Origin: a virus
Length of the DNA: 64,000 nucleotides
Virus record (IMG/VR): IMGVR_UViG_3300047551_001153
Coordinates: 1-64,000 of that record
Strand: one strand, 5' to 3'
Below, piece by piece: positions 39,156 to 47,015 of the stretch (its first letter is position 1; each line of letters opens with the position of its first letter). Below the pieces are notes generated by a model. That model was not told the origin of the DNA. It was given only the letters and a program-made list of their open reading frames with translations, and did not search any database. The translations under genes and the position numbers were made by a program.

Positions 39156-39806
39156 CTATAACCGATACGGCGAACATTGACCCGGCCCCGGAAAATAACC
39201 CTTACGCTTCATACCTTTCAGATAAGTAACATTATCCACAGGTTTCGAATCAAGACTGAATGTATAACCCTCCCCAACAGGATAAGTCAGACCTTCTGGC
39301 GAACCTGTCAGGGGGTACTCGTTCTTTATATTTAGTATGAAATCGTCACGCCTTGAACTCCAATCAGTCAAGACATACATCTGAAATGCGGCATCGTAAG
39401 TGGTTGGAGAACCGACTGATCCAAAATAAGCACGGACTGTAAATACCGCATTCAATCCCAACTTGGCATAATCTAAGTAATTGGTCTGGTCATAAGGAGT
39501 GACTAAAGGGGGGTTTCCCATCTTTGAAGGAGATGTCAATCTGTTGTCTGAAACAACTCCATAGATTGCGCCATCATTCGATATTGTCAATCCCGCTGGC
39601 CACTCCCCAGAAACAACAGCGTATTTGAATGCTTCAGTCGATGTGGGCAAACTGGTTATTGGATCTGTTCCATCCAGATACGCATGGATGGACATTTGCC
39701 CCCGATTCATACACTGATGTTCAAGTATTGGTGTGGGGGAAAATCCAACAGATGGGTAAACTCTATTCGGCGGCTCCCACCGAATCGTAGATGGACTGGC
39801 GGGCAT
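39156..39806 (-). CDS. Unknown virion protein with a putative Ig-like domain
   Basis: 216 aa. Residues ~60-85 (YAVVSGEWPAGLTISNDGAI) match the 'putative Ig' pattern in which a value is followed by WPAGLTI..DG.I.G. The C-terminal half (AFQMYVLTDWSSRRDDFILN) is beta-rich. I do not know the function. It lies between the hub/spike gene gp5 and the PAAR tip and overlaps the preceding stop (TAATG) with a strong GGAGGAG site, so a baseplate-hub accessory role is likely. Confidence 0.75.
   Translation of the reverse strand: MPASPSTIRWEPPNRVYPSVGFSPTPILEHQCMNRGQMSIHAYLDGTDPITSLPTSTEAFKYAVVSGEWPAGLTISNDGAIYGVVSDNRLTSPSKMGNPPLVTPYDQTNYLDYAKLGLNAVFTVRAYFGSVGSPTTYDAAFQMYVLTDWSSRRDDFILNIKNEYPLTGSPEGLTYPVGEGYTFSLDSKPVDNVTYLKGMKRKGYFPGPGQCSPYRL
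39329..39335 (-). promoter_or_regulatory. Possible internal late promoter (CTAAATA) ahead of PAAR, gp25 and gp6
   Basis: Minus-strand ACTAAATATAA inside the Ig-like gene, 182 nt before the PAAR start. It is in coding sequence, so it may be chance. Confidence 0.3.
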
Positions 39807-40462
39807 TAAAAATCTCCTCCGTCAAGAAGTCCCACATCGAACGGAGGGGCTTCGCCGAAGTCAGTTGCGGGTTCGGTTTCCTCTGCGGGGACAGCCGCTT
39901 CCTGAGATACTCCTCCGCCTGGTAGTTTTTCACCCAATATCGAACCGATGGGTCTCTCTGTCTGTGAAAGAACTTGTTGCTCCCCATCGGCAAGAGAGGA
40001 TTCGGTTGTTTCTTCGACAACTTTTCCCAGTCCCCCAAAAGCGTTCACATCGGAAGAATTCAAGTCAACCACGCCCACAGCAATATTTGCAATGTTTGAT
40101 GTTTGGGGCAAAACATCCTCAATAGAACTGAATGGAGTGGGTGGTATGGACGAAGCAGAAAGCGTTTCTGGGACTTTAGAACCCAATACCGAACCCTCGG
40201 GAGCGGGTGGATCTTCCACTTTTACTGGAAACTTTTCAATTTCTTTTGTGATAATGTCATCGCTGTCTATTCCAAGTTTATCATTCAGTTCGCTATTTCT
40301 TACCGCATCATCAAACGATGAGGGAACATTTACCACAGGAACTTGTGCGATTCCTATTAGTTCGGGCGGTACAACACCAACCGAAGACACAATCTCGCTC
40401 GGTGCGATTCGTGGTGGTGTCTTTGGTGCTGATATTTTATATGGTGTAGGCCCAAGTCCCAT
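39806..40462 (-). CDS. Low-complexity, probably disordered protein
   Basis: 218 aa, rich in Pro, Ser, Val, Glu and Asp, with no stable domain that I can see (for example PYKISAPKTPPRIAPSEIVS and EETEPATDFGEAPPFDVGLL). It is acidic overall and contains no Cys. It lies just after gp5 in the hub cluster. A linker or assembly role, or a tape-like connector within the hub, would be conceivable; I cannot support a specific function. GAGGTAAA lies a rather long 13 nt or so before the ATG. Confidence 0.65.
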   Translation of the reverse strand: MGLGPTPYKISAPKTPPRIAPSEIVSSVGVVPPELIGIAQVPVVNVPSSFDDAVRNSELNDKLGIDSDDIITKEIEKFPVKVEDPPAPEGSVLGSKVPETLSASSIPPTPFSSIEDVLPQTSNIANIAVGVVDLNSSDVNAFGGLGKVVEETTESSLADGEQQVLSQTERPIGSILGEKLPGGGVSQEAAVPAEETEPATDFGEAPPFDVGLLDGGDF

Positions 40463-40476
40463 ATCGTTTGTTTACC

Positions 40477-41577
40477 TCAACCAGATTTATTGGATTTTTT
40501 ATTATAGACTTTGCTGACGGTTTTACGAAGAGTCGTAAGAATAGTCTTGATACTCTTAGCGGAAAGCCCGCTCGGATTCAGGTCGATTCTGGGTGCTACA
40601 AGCAACATATTACCTTCTGACGCAAGCGTCATCTTTCCTTTGACTTTGTGAATCATGTTCCCCAGAGTTTCCATGATAGTGTTTCCTTTCACCAAAACTC
40701 TGAAGTCTCCATCAATTTCAAACTCTAAGTGTTCGCCAGTCTTTATTTTCATTATTTTTCCGACCGTGGTTGACGAGTTGCCTTTGACTAAAATCATATT
40801 GTCGCTGAGAGTTATGTCCCAAGCGTTTCCGACCACTTTATGCACTTCACTTCCCAAGGGGTGTGTTTCGGTAAAAGAACCAGACTTGTGGTATTCGTGA
40901 ATGCGCTCAGAGCCAGGTGTGTCATCTACTTCAAATATGTGTCCAGATTCCGTTTCGACAACATGGTTCTTTGGATATTTCGCCGCATAGGGCGTTTTTG
41001 GCTCTTCCCATGAGCCGTATAAAGCGGTGTCGCACTTGTTTCTGGAATCATCTTTTTTCTTAACAATCGTCCAATCCACATTCTCATTTCTCGCCAAACG
41101 ATTTGTATCTGGCTCACCCATTCTACCCTCTACGGGATAAATCTTTGATGGATCTCGGAAACCCAATTCGTAGTCCATGTAATTATTGGTACTTCTCTTT
41201 TTTCCCATGTCGTTATATGGGACTTTACCCTTTGATTTATCCACGAAGTCTGGCTTCTGTATTCCACCATAGGAGCCAATAACAAGCGGTTGTTGGGCAT
41301 TTGTGCCATCTAAGAAAAATCCGATCACCCAACAGCCTTGCAAAAGTCCCGTGGGCGAGTGTCCTAATCCAGACATGGCAGGGCTTGTGATTGGTTGCAT
41401 CACCTGCGCCCACGGGAGGTCGTTGGTGGGTATACCTTTCTCCGACTTCTCGTCCGTATGCCAACCAAGTATTCGGACCTTGACTCGACCGATTTTCATC
41501 GGATCGTTGATCTCCTCAACCACCCCAGTCCACCAAACAAATGTATCTAATCCTGCATAATCGGATCTGGTTGTCAT
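40477..41577 (-). CDS. gp5: Baseplate spike gp5/VgrG-like, without lysozyme domain
   Basis: 366 aa. The N-terminal ~110 residues are an OB-fold of the gp5/VgrG type (FVWWTGVVEEINDPMKIGRV, then GLGHSPTGLLQGCWVIGFFL), and the C-terminal part (about 210-340) has repeated short strands (HVVETESGHIFEVDDTPGSE, HKVVGNAWDITLSDNMILVK) forming the triangular beta-needle. T4 gp5 carries a lysozyme domain between these parts and is cleaved; here that region is only ~100 residues without the lysozyme Glu-Asp motif. It overlaps the preceding hub gene by ATGA. Trimer with gp27. Confidence 0.92.
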   Translation of the reverse strand: MTTRSDYAGLDTFVWWTGVVEEINDPMKIGRVKVRILGWHTDEKSEKGIPTNDLPWAQVMQPITSPAMSGLGHSPTGLLQGCWVIGFFLDGTNAQQPLVIGSYGGIQKPDFVDKSKGKVPYNDMGKKRSTNNYMDYELGFRDPSKIYPVEGRMGEPDTNRLARNENVDWTIVKKKDDSRNKCDTALYGSWEEPKTPYAAKYPKNHVVETESGHIFEVDDTPGSERIHEYHKSGSFTETHPLGSEVHKVVGNAWDITLSDNMILVKGNSSTTVGKIMKIKTGEHLEFEIDGDFRVLVKGNTIMETLGNMIHKVKGKMTLASEGNMLLVAPRIDLNPSGLSAKSIKTILTTLRKTVSKVYNKKSNKSG

Positions 41578-42914
41578 AATATTTCCACTTCCTTTGGTTT
41601 CTTGTCAGGTGCGGGTTCGACAAGCGAGTCTTTTGCCAAAGTCACAGTCATTTCATGCAAGCCTGAAGTATATTCATGGGCAATCGCAATCACCATATAT
41701 TTACCTGAGAGATAGCGATCTGTTTCCTCTTTCGACTCGGAAACTTTCTCTGTTGCCATAATTTTAAGCCTGACAGTCTCTCCGACTCTGAGTGTGGAGT
41801 CACCAAAAACACGGATTGACATGATAAAAGAGTTCATCTGGTTCAACAGAGATTGTCGTTCCAGACTTCTATCCACGAAAGAACTATCGGCGATTTTGTC
41901 CCATGTATAATGAGGCTTTATATGATATTTCAGGTAAGCCGTATCGAATTTTGACAGAATATCATTTCGATTTATCAGCGGCTTGGAGTTCATTCCTGGG
42001 TTTCTATCAAAAAGATTATTATACAAATGCGTGTTGGCGTAATAAGATTTGGTGGTCATCTCAAAAACCAACTGACTTGCGCCATACATTCCTTCGGAAA
42101 CCTCTTTCAGGCGGTCGTGGGCATCATTAATGTTGTATCGTGTGATTGTCCGCAACTCAAGGACTGGGAGCCTGTCACCCGACTTTGACCGCTGACCCGC
42201 AGGAATATTGGTGTATTCCCGAACGGCCTCATTCACTTTCATTTTGCTGAGTGAGTGAAAATAGTATCCGTCAATAGTTTGATAAAACAAAAAGTCGCTC
42301 ATCCACTCGTTCTGTGAGGCGGTGGAGCGATATGACAACCAGTTCAAAGCATACAGGGGGGACCAATTAGTCAATATCAAATTTGTAGGAGTATTCTGTG
42401 ATTCGTGTGTACTCATAAACGGAGCATTGCTCCGAGTAGAGTCGGCAAGTGAAGGTTTGATGTCTTCAAAAACAGAAACCGCCATGTTTGAGTATGTCAT
42501 GTTTTTCAAAACACGATTCATCTTTACCAAACTTGAGATGGTCATGATGGGGGATATGAGTTCAAGGCGAATAACGGTCGTAGCCTGACCCTCCTCACCA
42601 CGAAGTTGGGATGAGACTTTATAAACATCCATCTCAACTTTTCTGAACTTATCGTCAACACCCGGTGTTTTGAACTTTATGAAAACCTTCTCACGACCTA
42701 TTATCGGTATGTGTTTGAGAAGGTTTAGCGAGTCCATAATAAGAATATTTCCAGACAACCCGTTTGAGTATATGTTTTCGAAAATAGTAAACGCACCGAC
42801 CATCTTGGTGATGTTCACCTGAAAACCTGTTTGCGTGGAAACAATAAGAACTTCATCGAGGAGAATGTCTCCTGCGTGATTAAGCGTATCGGATGATGAT
42901 AAAGAATCAGCCAA
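41574..42914 (-). CDS. gp27: Baseplate hub protein gp27-like (TTG start)
   Basis: 446 aa against 391 for T4 gp27. The N-terminal segments LLDEVLIVSTQTGFQVNITK and FENIYSNGLSGNILIMDSLN, followed by GREKVFIKFKTPG, fit the tube-like hub domains. Its position between gp53 and gp5 supports the call. The start is TTG at 42914 with GAGGAAG upstream; the next in-frame Met would remove ~37 conserved-looking residues. It overlaps gp53 by 8 nt. It would form the trimeric cylinder on which the gp5 spike sits. Confidence 0.82.
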   Translation of the reverse strand: MADSLSSSDTLNHAGDILLDEVLIVSTQTGFQVNITKMVGAFTIFENIYSNGLSGNILIMDSLNLLKHIPIIGREKVFIKFKTPGVDDKFRKVEMDVYKVSSQLRGEEGQATTVIRLELISPIMTISSLVKMNRVLKNMTYSNMAVSVFEDIKPSLADSTRSNAPFMSTHESQNTPTNLILTNWSPLYALNWLSYRSTASQNEWMSDFLFYQTIDGYYFHSLSKMKVNEAVREYTNIPAGQRSKSGDRLPVLELRTITRYNINDAHDRLKEVSEGMYGASQLVFEMTTKSYYANTHLYNNLFDRNPGMNSKPLINRNDILSKFDTAYLKYHIKPHYTWDKIADSSFVDRSLERQSLLNQMNSFIMSIRVFGDSTLRVGETVRLKIMATEKVSESKEETDRYLSGKYMVIAIAHEYTSGLHEMTVTLAKDSLVEPAPDKKPKEVEIL

Positions 42915-43812
42915 TGAAAATCTTCCTCAATTCCGTTGCGACAAATTCAGTAAATTCTGGGCGCAACATTTTTATAACTCTCTTCTTGTCGTTTTCCCTG
43001 ATTTCATAGTCGATGTTAATTATGGGTGTCACAAATGATCCGTCAGGCATTGGACGCAAATCATTTCCACGAATATATCGCTCAAGATTGCTTGACTTAT
43101 TTTTATCGGCGTTTACATATACGGGATTTATACCCAAATCTCTTCTTACCTGCTCTATACTTTCAACAAAATGATGGTCAACTATTTCTTCCGAGTCTAA
43201 CTTTTCGAAATGATGAACTGCGTAGCGATTGTCATCTACGATTCGATAGACTCTTGCGGTAAAGGACTTCCCATCCGATCTTTGATGATAAAGGATGTTC
43301 TGCGATATACCGAAGAAGTCCAAACTTTCAGGTATTGTGCTGACACTTGGTGAATTTTCATCTACTACGACTTTGTATAGGTTCGGTTCCCAAGCCAGAA
43401 TGGTCACATCATATCCATTGATTGTGGTGACGCTTCCTTCGGATGTGGGCTGAATCCAGAAATCGCTTTGGGTGGATGATGCCTCTTCTAAATCTATAAA
43501 GTACGCCCTTCCTGGATACTTTTGGCTCACGGATTTTTCCAACTCAACGCTTGATGATGGCCAATCAAAATATGGATTCAGTATCTCATTGAAAAGCAGT
43601 ATCGTCCAATGGAGTGTCGGTTTTCCGTAAACACGATAGGCTAATTGTTCGGGTCTTTCGCCATCTCTGATCGTATAATCCAAATAAGACACTTGAGTGT
43701 TGCTTACATAATCAAGTATTTTTGCACGCACGGTCAAATCGGTCGCCAACATCGGAGGTCTTCCGACATCATCGCTGTAATACGATACTGGGAAATACTT
43801 GAAGTATGACAT
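42907..43812 (-). CDS. gp53: Baseplate wedge protein gp53
   Basis: 301 aa from the ATG at 43812 (GAGGAT upstream; a TTG one codon earlier is less likely); T4 gp53 is 196 aa. Characteristic text is DYTIRDGERPEQLAYRVYGK then LHWTILLFNEILNPYFDWP, the LysM-like element of gp53 that joins neighbouring wedges. The extra length is in the second half (to FVATELRKIFIG). Start and gp48 stop overlap as TGATG. Confidence 0.93.
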   Translation of the reverse strand: MSYFKYFPVSYYSDDVGRPPMLATDLTVRAKILDYVSNTQVSYLDYTIRDGERPEQLAYRVYGKPTLHWTILLFNEILNPYFDWPSSSVELEKSVSQKYPGRAYFIDLEEASSTQSDFWIQPTSEGSVTTINGYDVTILAWEPNLYKVVVDENSPSVSTIPESLDFFGISQNILYHQRSDGKSFTARVYRIVDDNRYAVHHFEKLDSEEIVDHHFVESIEQVRRDLGINPVYVNADKNKSSNLERYIRGNDLRPMPDGSFVTPIINIDYEIRENDKKRVIKMLRPEFTEFVATELRKIFIG

Positions 43813-45080
43813 CAATATCCTCTGTCAATTTCTTCTCTGGTGAGTATTGAGAGTTCTTCGAAATCAAGCGACATTCTTACGAGAGTGGGGTGAACAACGG
43901 TTGACTTTCCGTCAGTGCTTGCAAGTTTGAATCCACTGAAAAATTTTTGCTCTCCATACTTAACATCTATTCCCGTTAGAGCGCACTTTCTGATTTTTGG
44001 TACACGGATAATTTCTTCATTATTGAAAAGAAAGGTTATATCGAACTCTGCGGGAAAGTCAAGAAACCTACCATCTCGTGATCTTTTGGGGTGGCTATAT
44101 TGCCTGAATTTTCTCACAATCATGTCCACGGATTTCGCTTCCTGTGGAGAGCGAGGAGTAAAAGAGAATTCATATTTAAACTTTCTTCTCTGAACACCCT
44201 TGAACAAGTGAACAAGAAAGGGGTTTACAATCTCACGCTTGCTTGCTTTGTTGTAGTTTTGAAACAATTCTTTTCCACCTAAACTATCAGCAACTTCATC
44301 TGCTACACTTAGCATTTGCAAAGAAAGTTTTTTAGCAATCTCGCCCATCCCGTCTGGGTTGTCAATTCCTCCAAGTGCTTGGAGGGCTTTAACGATGTCA
44401 ATAGCACCAAGATCGGCTGATTCATAATCCATTTGAGAATTGAATGAAATATTCGAAGGAAGATACAAGTATATCGACTCTTTCTTCTCCGTCAGACCAA
44501 CTAAACCAGTCACTTCTTCTTCTTTACTATCACGCATGGTTCCTACGCCAGTTACATTTCCATTTGCATCTCTTTGAAAGTCACGCTTTTTGACCTGACT
44601 TCCCGTGACATTTGTAATCTGACTTATTTGTGTCTGCAAAGCGGCGTTTCCACCTTGCAATAAGGCTTTGCCATATGTTGTGGCCGAAACTCCGTTGCCT
44701 GCCTCTCGTTGTTGTTTTAACTCGGCGTAAGCCTTATCTAAAGATGCCATGGCATCGTTATTTCTTTTTCGGTTTGAGTCGAGAGTAGCACCACCAGTAT
44801 CAAATATATCAAATCTCATTCCAAATGCGTACTCTTTGGTCTGAAATAAATCCCTTGGAAAGTAAAGCAGTCGAGTATCTTTACTTAGATCATCACCATA
44901 AAGTTTCGATTCAAACTCATTTGAAACTGGTGGATTAGGCTCGGGCGTTGATTGAGTATCGAGCGAGCCTTTGAACACCGATGATTCATTATTAGTCTCA
45001 ACTACGGTGGTTCCGTCAGCAAGACGATATTTGTCATCTGCGCCGTTGTCTGATTTACCTAAGTATATTCTGTCTGGCAT
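43812..45080 (-). CDS. gp48: Baseplate tube cap protein gp48-like
   Basis: 422 aa from the ATG at 45080 (MPDRIYLG). The 30 codons of upstream open frame overlap the divergent promoters and are not expected to be translated. The C-terminal half has KFKYEFSFTPRSPQEAKSVD followed by IVRKFRQYSHP, which parallels the 'W.LTPRS..D......Y..F.Y' element of T4 gp48, and ends with a tail-tube-like beta domain. It would form the first ring on which gp19 polymerises. A CTAAATA motif ends 5 nt before the ATG and there is no close Shine-Dalgarno. Confidence 0.85.
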   Translation of the reverse strand: MPDRIYLGKSDNGADDKYRLADGTTVVETNNESSVFKGSLDTQSTPEPNPPVSNEFESKLYGDDLSKDTRLLYFPRDLFQTKEYAFGMRFDIFDTGGATLDSNRKRNNDAMASLDKAYAELKQQREAGNGVSATTYGKALLQGGNAALQTQISQITNVTGSQVKKRDFQRDANGNVTGVGTMRDSKEEEVTGLVGLTEKKESIYLYLPSNISFNSQMDYESADLGAIDIVKALQALGGIDNPDGMGEIAKKLSLQMLSVADEVADSLGGKELFQNYNKASKREIVNPFLVHLFKGVQRRKFKYEFSFTPRSPQEAKSVDMIVRKFRQYSHPKRSRDGRFLDFPAEFDITFLFNNEEIIRVPKIRKCALTGIDVKYGEQKFFSGFKLASTDGKSTVVHPTLVRMSLDFEELSILTREEIDRGY

Positions 45081-45085
45081 AATAC

Positions 45086-45092
45086 TATTTAG
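45086..45092 (-). promoter_or_regulatory. Late promoter (CTAAATA) for gp48 and the baseplate operon
   Basis: Minus-strand CTAAATAGTATTATG. The start codon follows the motif after only 5 nt, placing a T4-like initiation point at or next to the ATG. Divergent from the plus-strand promoter at 45102. Confidence 0.7.
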
Positions 45093-45101
45093 TCCCTTTC
45101 C

Positions 45102-45109
45102 TATAAATA
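45102..45109 (+). promoter_or_regulatory. Late promoter (TATAAATA) for gp4
   Basis: Perfect late consensus on the plus strand ending 10 nt before the gp4 ATG at 45120; no Shine-Dalgarno lies between. Confidence 0.85.
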
Positions 45110-45119
45110 CATCCACATC

Positions 45120-45584
45120 ATGACACGGCGACCCAACGAGAGTTATAAGGGGAAGTACACTCCCCGACACCCCGAGAAGTACAAAGGCAATCCCGACCTT
45201 TGTATCTACCGCTCGCTCTGGGAACGAAAGTTCATGACATTCTGCGATGACACCCCGTCCGTCATTGAGTGGTCATCGGAGGAAATCGTCGTTCCCTACA
45301 TCTCGCCTCTGGACGGACGCAGACACCGCTACTTCGTGGACTTCTGGGTCAAGGTCAAGTCCAAGGACGAGACCATCAAGGAGTACCTGATTGAGGTCAA
45401 GCCGAAGTCCCAAACCGAGCCTCCCAAGCCCCCCAAAACCAAGCGGGTCTCCAAGTCCAAAATAACGGAAATGCGGAACTGGATGATTAACTCCGCCAAA
45501 TGGAACGCCGCCCGTAAGGTTTGCGAGGATAAGGGTTGGGAGTTCAAGATTCTGACCGAAGATAATCTTTTCTCCACCAGTTGA
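45120..45584 (+). CDS. gp4: Head completion nuclease gp4
   Basis: 154 aa (T4 gp4 is about 150). gp4 acts at the filled head before tail joining. The text YKGKYTPRHPEKYKGNPDLC, IYRSLWERKFMTFCD, then VIEWSSEEIVVPYISP is the family signature. Asp74 in YFVDFWV and the Glu92-x-Lys94 of LIEVKP form a PD-(D/E)XK-type nuclease core, as in TnsA-like enzymes. It is the first gene of the plus-strand segment and probably has a near-leaderless late mRNA. Confidence 0.95.
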   Translation: MTRRPNESYKGKYTPRHPEKYKGNPDLCIYRSLWERKFMTFCDDTPSVIEWSSEEIVVPYISPLDGRRHRYFVDFWVKVKSKDETIKEYLIEVKPKSQTEPPKPPKTKRVSKSKITEMRNWMINSAKWNAARKVCEDKGWEFKILTEDNLFSTS

Positions 45585-45608
45585 TTTTTGCCGATTCGGG
45601 AGTATACT
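45581..45608 (+). promoter_or_regulatory. Sigma70-like early promoter for gp61
   Basis: TTGATT (45581-45586), 16-nt spacer, TATACT (45603-45608). The -10 and following six bases (TATACTGACCCC) are identical to the promoter of gp46. The -35 overlaps the gp4 stop codon. Confidence 0.65.
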
Positions 45609-45614
45609 GACCCC

Positions 45615-46643
45615 ATGGCGATGTACTTAGATGCGAAGTTCATAAACCTGCTCTCCCCGAGGCTTGAGCGGTTCAAGTGGAAGAAGAGCAACCTTGCCAG
45701 TTGCCGTTGCCCCGTCTGTGGCGACTCAATCAAAAACAAGTCCAAGACCCGCTTCTATTTCTATGAAAAGAACGGCGACTATTTCGTCCGTTGCCATAAC
45801 TGCGACTACAGCACCACTCTGGGTGTATTCATTCGTTTCATGGACGAGGGGCTTTACCGACAATATTGTCTGGAAGCCTTTGCCGACAAGAAGGCGGCCT
45901 CGCCTACCCCCGAGCGCAAGCCCGAGCCTATAACGCCTCCTAAGCCAAAGAACGAGGCTTTACAGAGCATCCCGAGACTCGTTGACCTGCCCAAAGACCA
46001 CTGTGCCCTCGCATGGGCGGACACCCGAAGGATTCCCGAACAACGCCGACACCTCCTCTACTACGCCCCAAACTTCTGGGAGTTCGTCAATCAGATTGAC
46101 CCCGAAGCCAAGGTGGGTGATGACGAGCGTATCGTTATCCCTATCTTTGACCTAAAAGGTAATCTCACGGGCGTGCAGGGGCGACTTCTGAAATCGAATA
46201 ACCACAAGTGGAAAGAAATCCGATACATGACTATCAAGGTCAACCCGAACGGAGACCGACTCTGGTATGGTCTGGAGCGAGTCAAGACTGATGAGCCAAT
46301 CGTAGTTACGGAAGGGCCGATTGACAGCCTGTTCCTCCGTAATGGCGTGGCGATGCTTGGCTTGTCCGACCCACTCTATGTCCCCGAGGGTATCCCACCC
46401 GAGCGTCTCATCTACGCTCTGGACAATGAACCCCGTAACGAGCAGGTTGTTGAAGCCATGCTCAAACTTGTCGATGCGGGGCGTAAGGTTTGTGTCTGGG
46501 ACAGGAGCGTCAAGTCCATCAAGGACATCAATGATATGGTCATGCGAAACATCCGACCAGTTGAGATTGAGTCCATGATACGCACCTGTTCCTACAACGG
46601 ATTGTCTGGAATGTTGGCCGTGAATCGTTGGAAGCGAGTCTAA
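45615..46643 (+). CDS. gp61: DNA primase gp61 (DnaG type)
   Basis: 342 aa from the ATG at 45615. It makes RNA primers for lagging-strand synthesis with the gp41 helicase. An N-terminal zinc site is formed by Cys32/Cys35 (RCPVCGD) and Cys60/Cys63 (RCHNCDY). A proline-rich linker (98-112) separates it from the TOPRIM catalytic region, with Glu233 in VVTEGPIDSLF and Asp270 in IYALDNEP. An upstream TTG at 45588 lies inside the predicted promoter and is rejected. The ATG is 6 nt after the -10 box. Confidence 0.95.
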   Translation: MAMYLDAKFINLLSPRLERFKWKKSNLASCRCPVCGDSIKNKSKTRFYFYEKNGDYFVRCHNCDYSTTLGVFIRFMDEGLYRQYCLEAFADKKAASPTPERKPEPITPPKPKNEALQSIPRLVDLPKDHCALAWADTRRIPEQRRHLLYYAPNFWEFVNQIDPEAKVGDDERIVIPIFDLKGNLTGVQGRLLKSNNHKWKEIRYMTIKVNPNGDRLWYGLERVKTDEPIVVTEGPIDSLFLRNGVAMLGLSDPLYVPEGIPPERLIYALDNEPRNEQVVEAMLKLVDAGRKVCVWDRSVKSIKDINDMVMRNIRPVEIESMIRTCSYNGLSGMLAVNRWKRV

Positions 46644-46646
46644 ATA
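46640..46646 (+). promoter_or_regulatory. Late promoter (CTAAATA) for the Sm-like gene
   Basis: CTAAATAG overlaps the gp61 stop codon and lies 23 nt before the ATG at 46670, with AAGGAG between. Confidence 0.7.
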
Positions 46647-46669
46647 GCGTACCTTATAAGGAGTCTTGT

Positions 46670-46969
46670 ATGAATGTGAAGTTAATTGGTTTGCCGAGCG
46701 GTGAGCAGTTGTTGGTGGATGTCGTGGGTGAAGATGGTCAGGGTCTTCATATCAAGTCCCCCGCCGTCCTTCTTCCTGCGGGTCAGGGGCGTTTGGCTCT
46801 TGTTCCGTGGCTCCCGTACGGCGAGACGGACAACATGGTTTTGAAGAATGTGTCGTTCATGATTGCGCCGAAGGTGGAACTCCTGAACGAGTACAACTCC
46901 ATGTTCGGTAGTGGTCTGGTGATTCCTCCCAAGGAACTCGCCACGCCGAAACTTGTCCTGACCGAATAG
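46670..46969 (+). CDS. Sm-like (LSm fold) phage protein
   Basis: 99 aa from the ATG at 46670 with AAGGAGTCTTGT upstream; the frame is open to 46628 but that part lies in gp61. The pattern MNVKLIGLPSGEQLLVDVVG, then IKSPAVLLPAGQG, VPWLPYGETDN, the later VxxxxxPKVELLNEYNSMFG matches my memory of a family from ocean metagenomes and cyanophages whose structure showed an Sm-like fold and an oligomeric ring. RNA binding is therefore possible but not shown. It is the last plus-strand gene before a bidirectional terminator. Confidence 0.8.
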   Translation: MNVKLIGLPSGEQLLVDVVGEDGQGLHIKSPAVLLPAGQGRLALVPWLPYGETDNMVLKNVSFMIAPKVELLNEYNSMFGSGLVIPPKELATPKLVLTE

Positions 46970-46982
46970 TCTTACCTGTTCC

Positions 46983-47015
46983 AAAAGAAAGGCCCCCGAA
47001 AGGGGGCTTTTTCTT
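46983..47015. terminator. Bidirectional rho-independent terminator
   Basis: Stem GCCCCC/GGGGGC (46992-46997 with 47002-47007) with a GAAA tetraloop, flanked by TTTTTCTTT on the plus side and by AAAAGAAAG on the left (CTTTCTTTT on the minus strand). It separates the convergent Sm-like and gp46 genes and can stop both. Confidence 0.9.

Noticed and set aside
45081-45170. 30-codon N-terminal extension of gp48
   Set aside because: It runs through the divergent promoters and into gp4; a late motif lies directly before the ATG at 45080.
45588-45614. TTG start giving a 351-aa gp61
   Set aside because: The extra nine codons would be encoded by the predicted promoter; the ATG at 45615 gives 342 aa, the size of T4 gp61.
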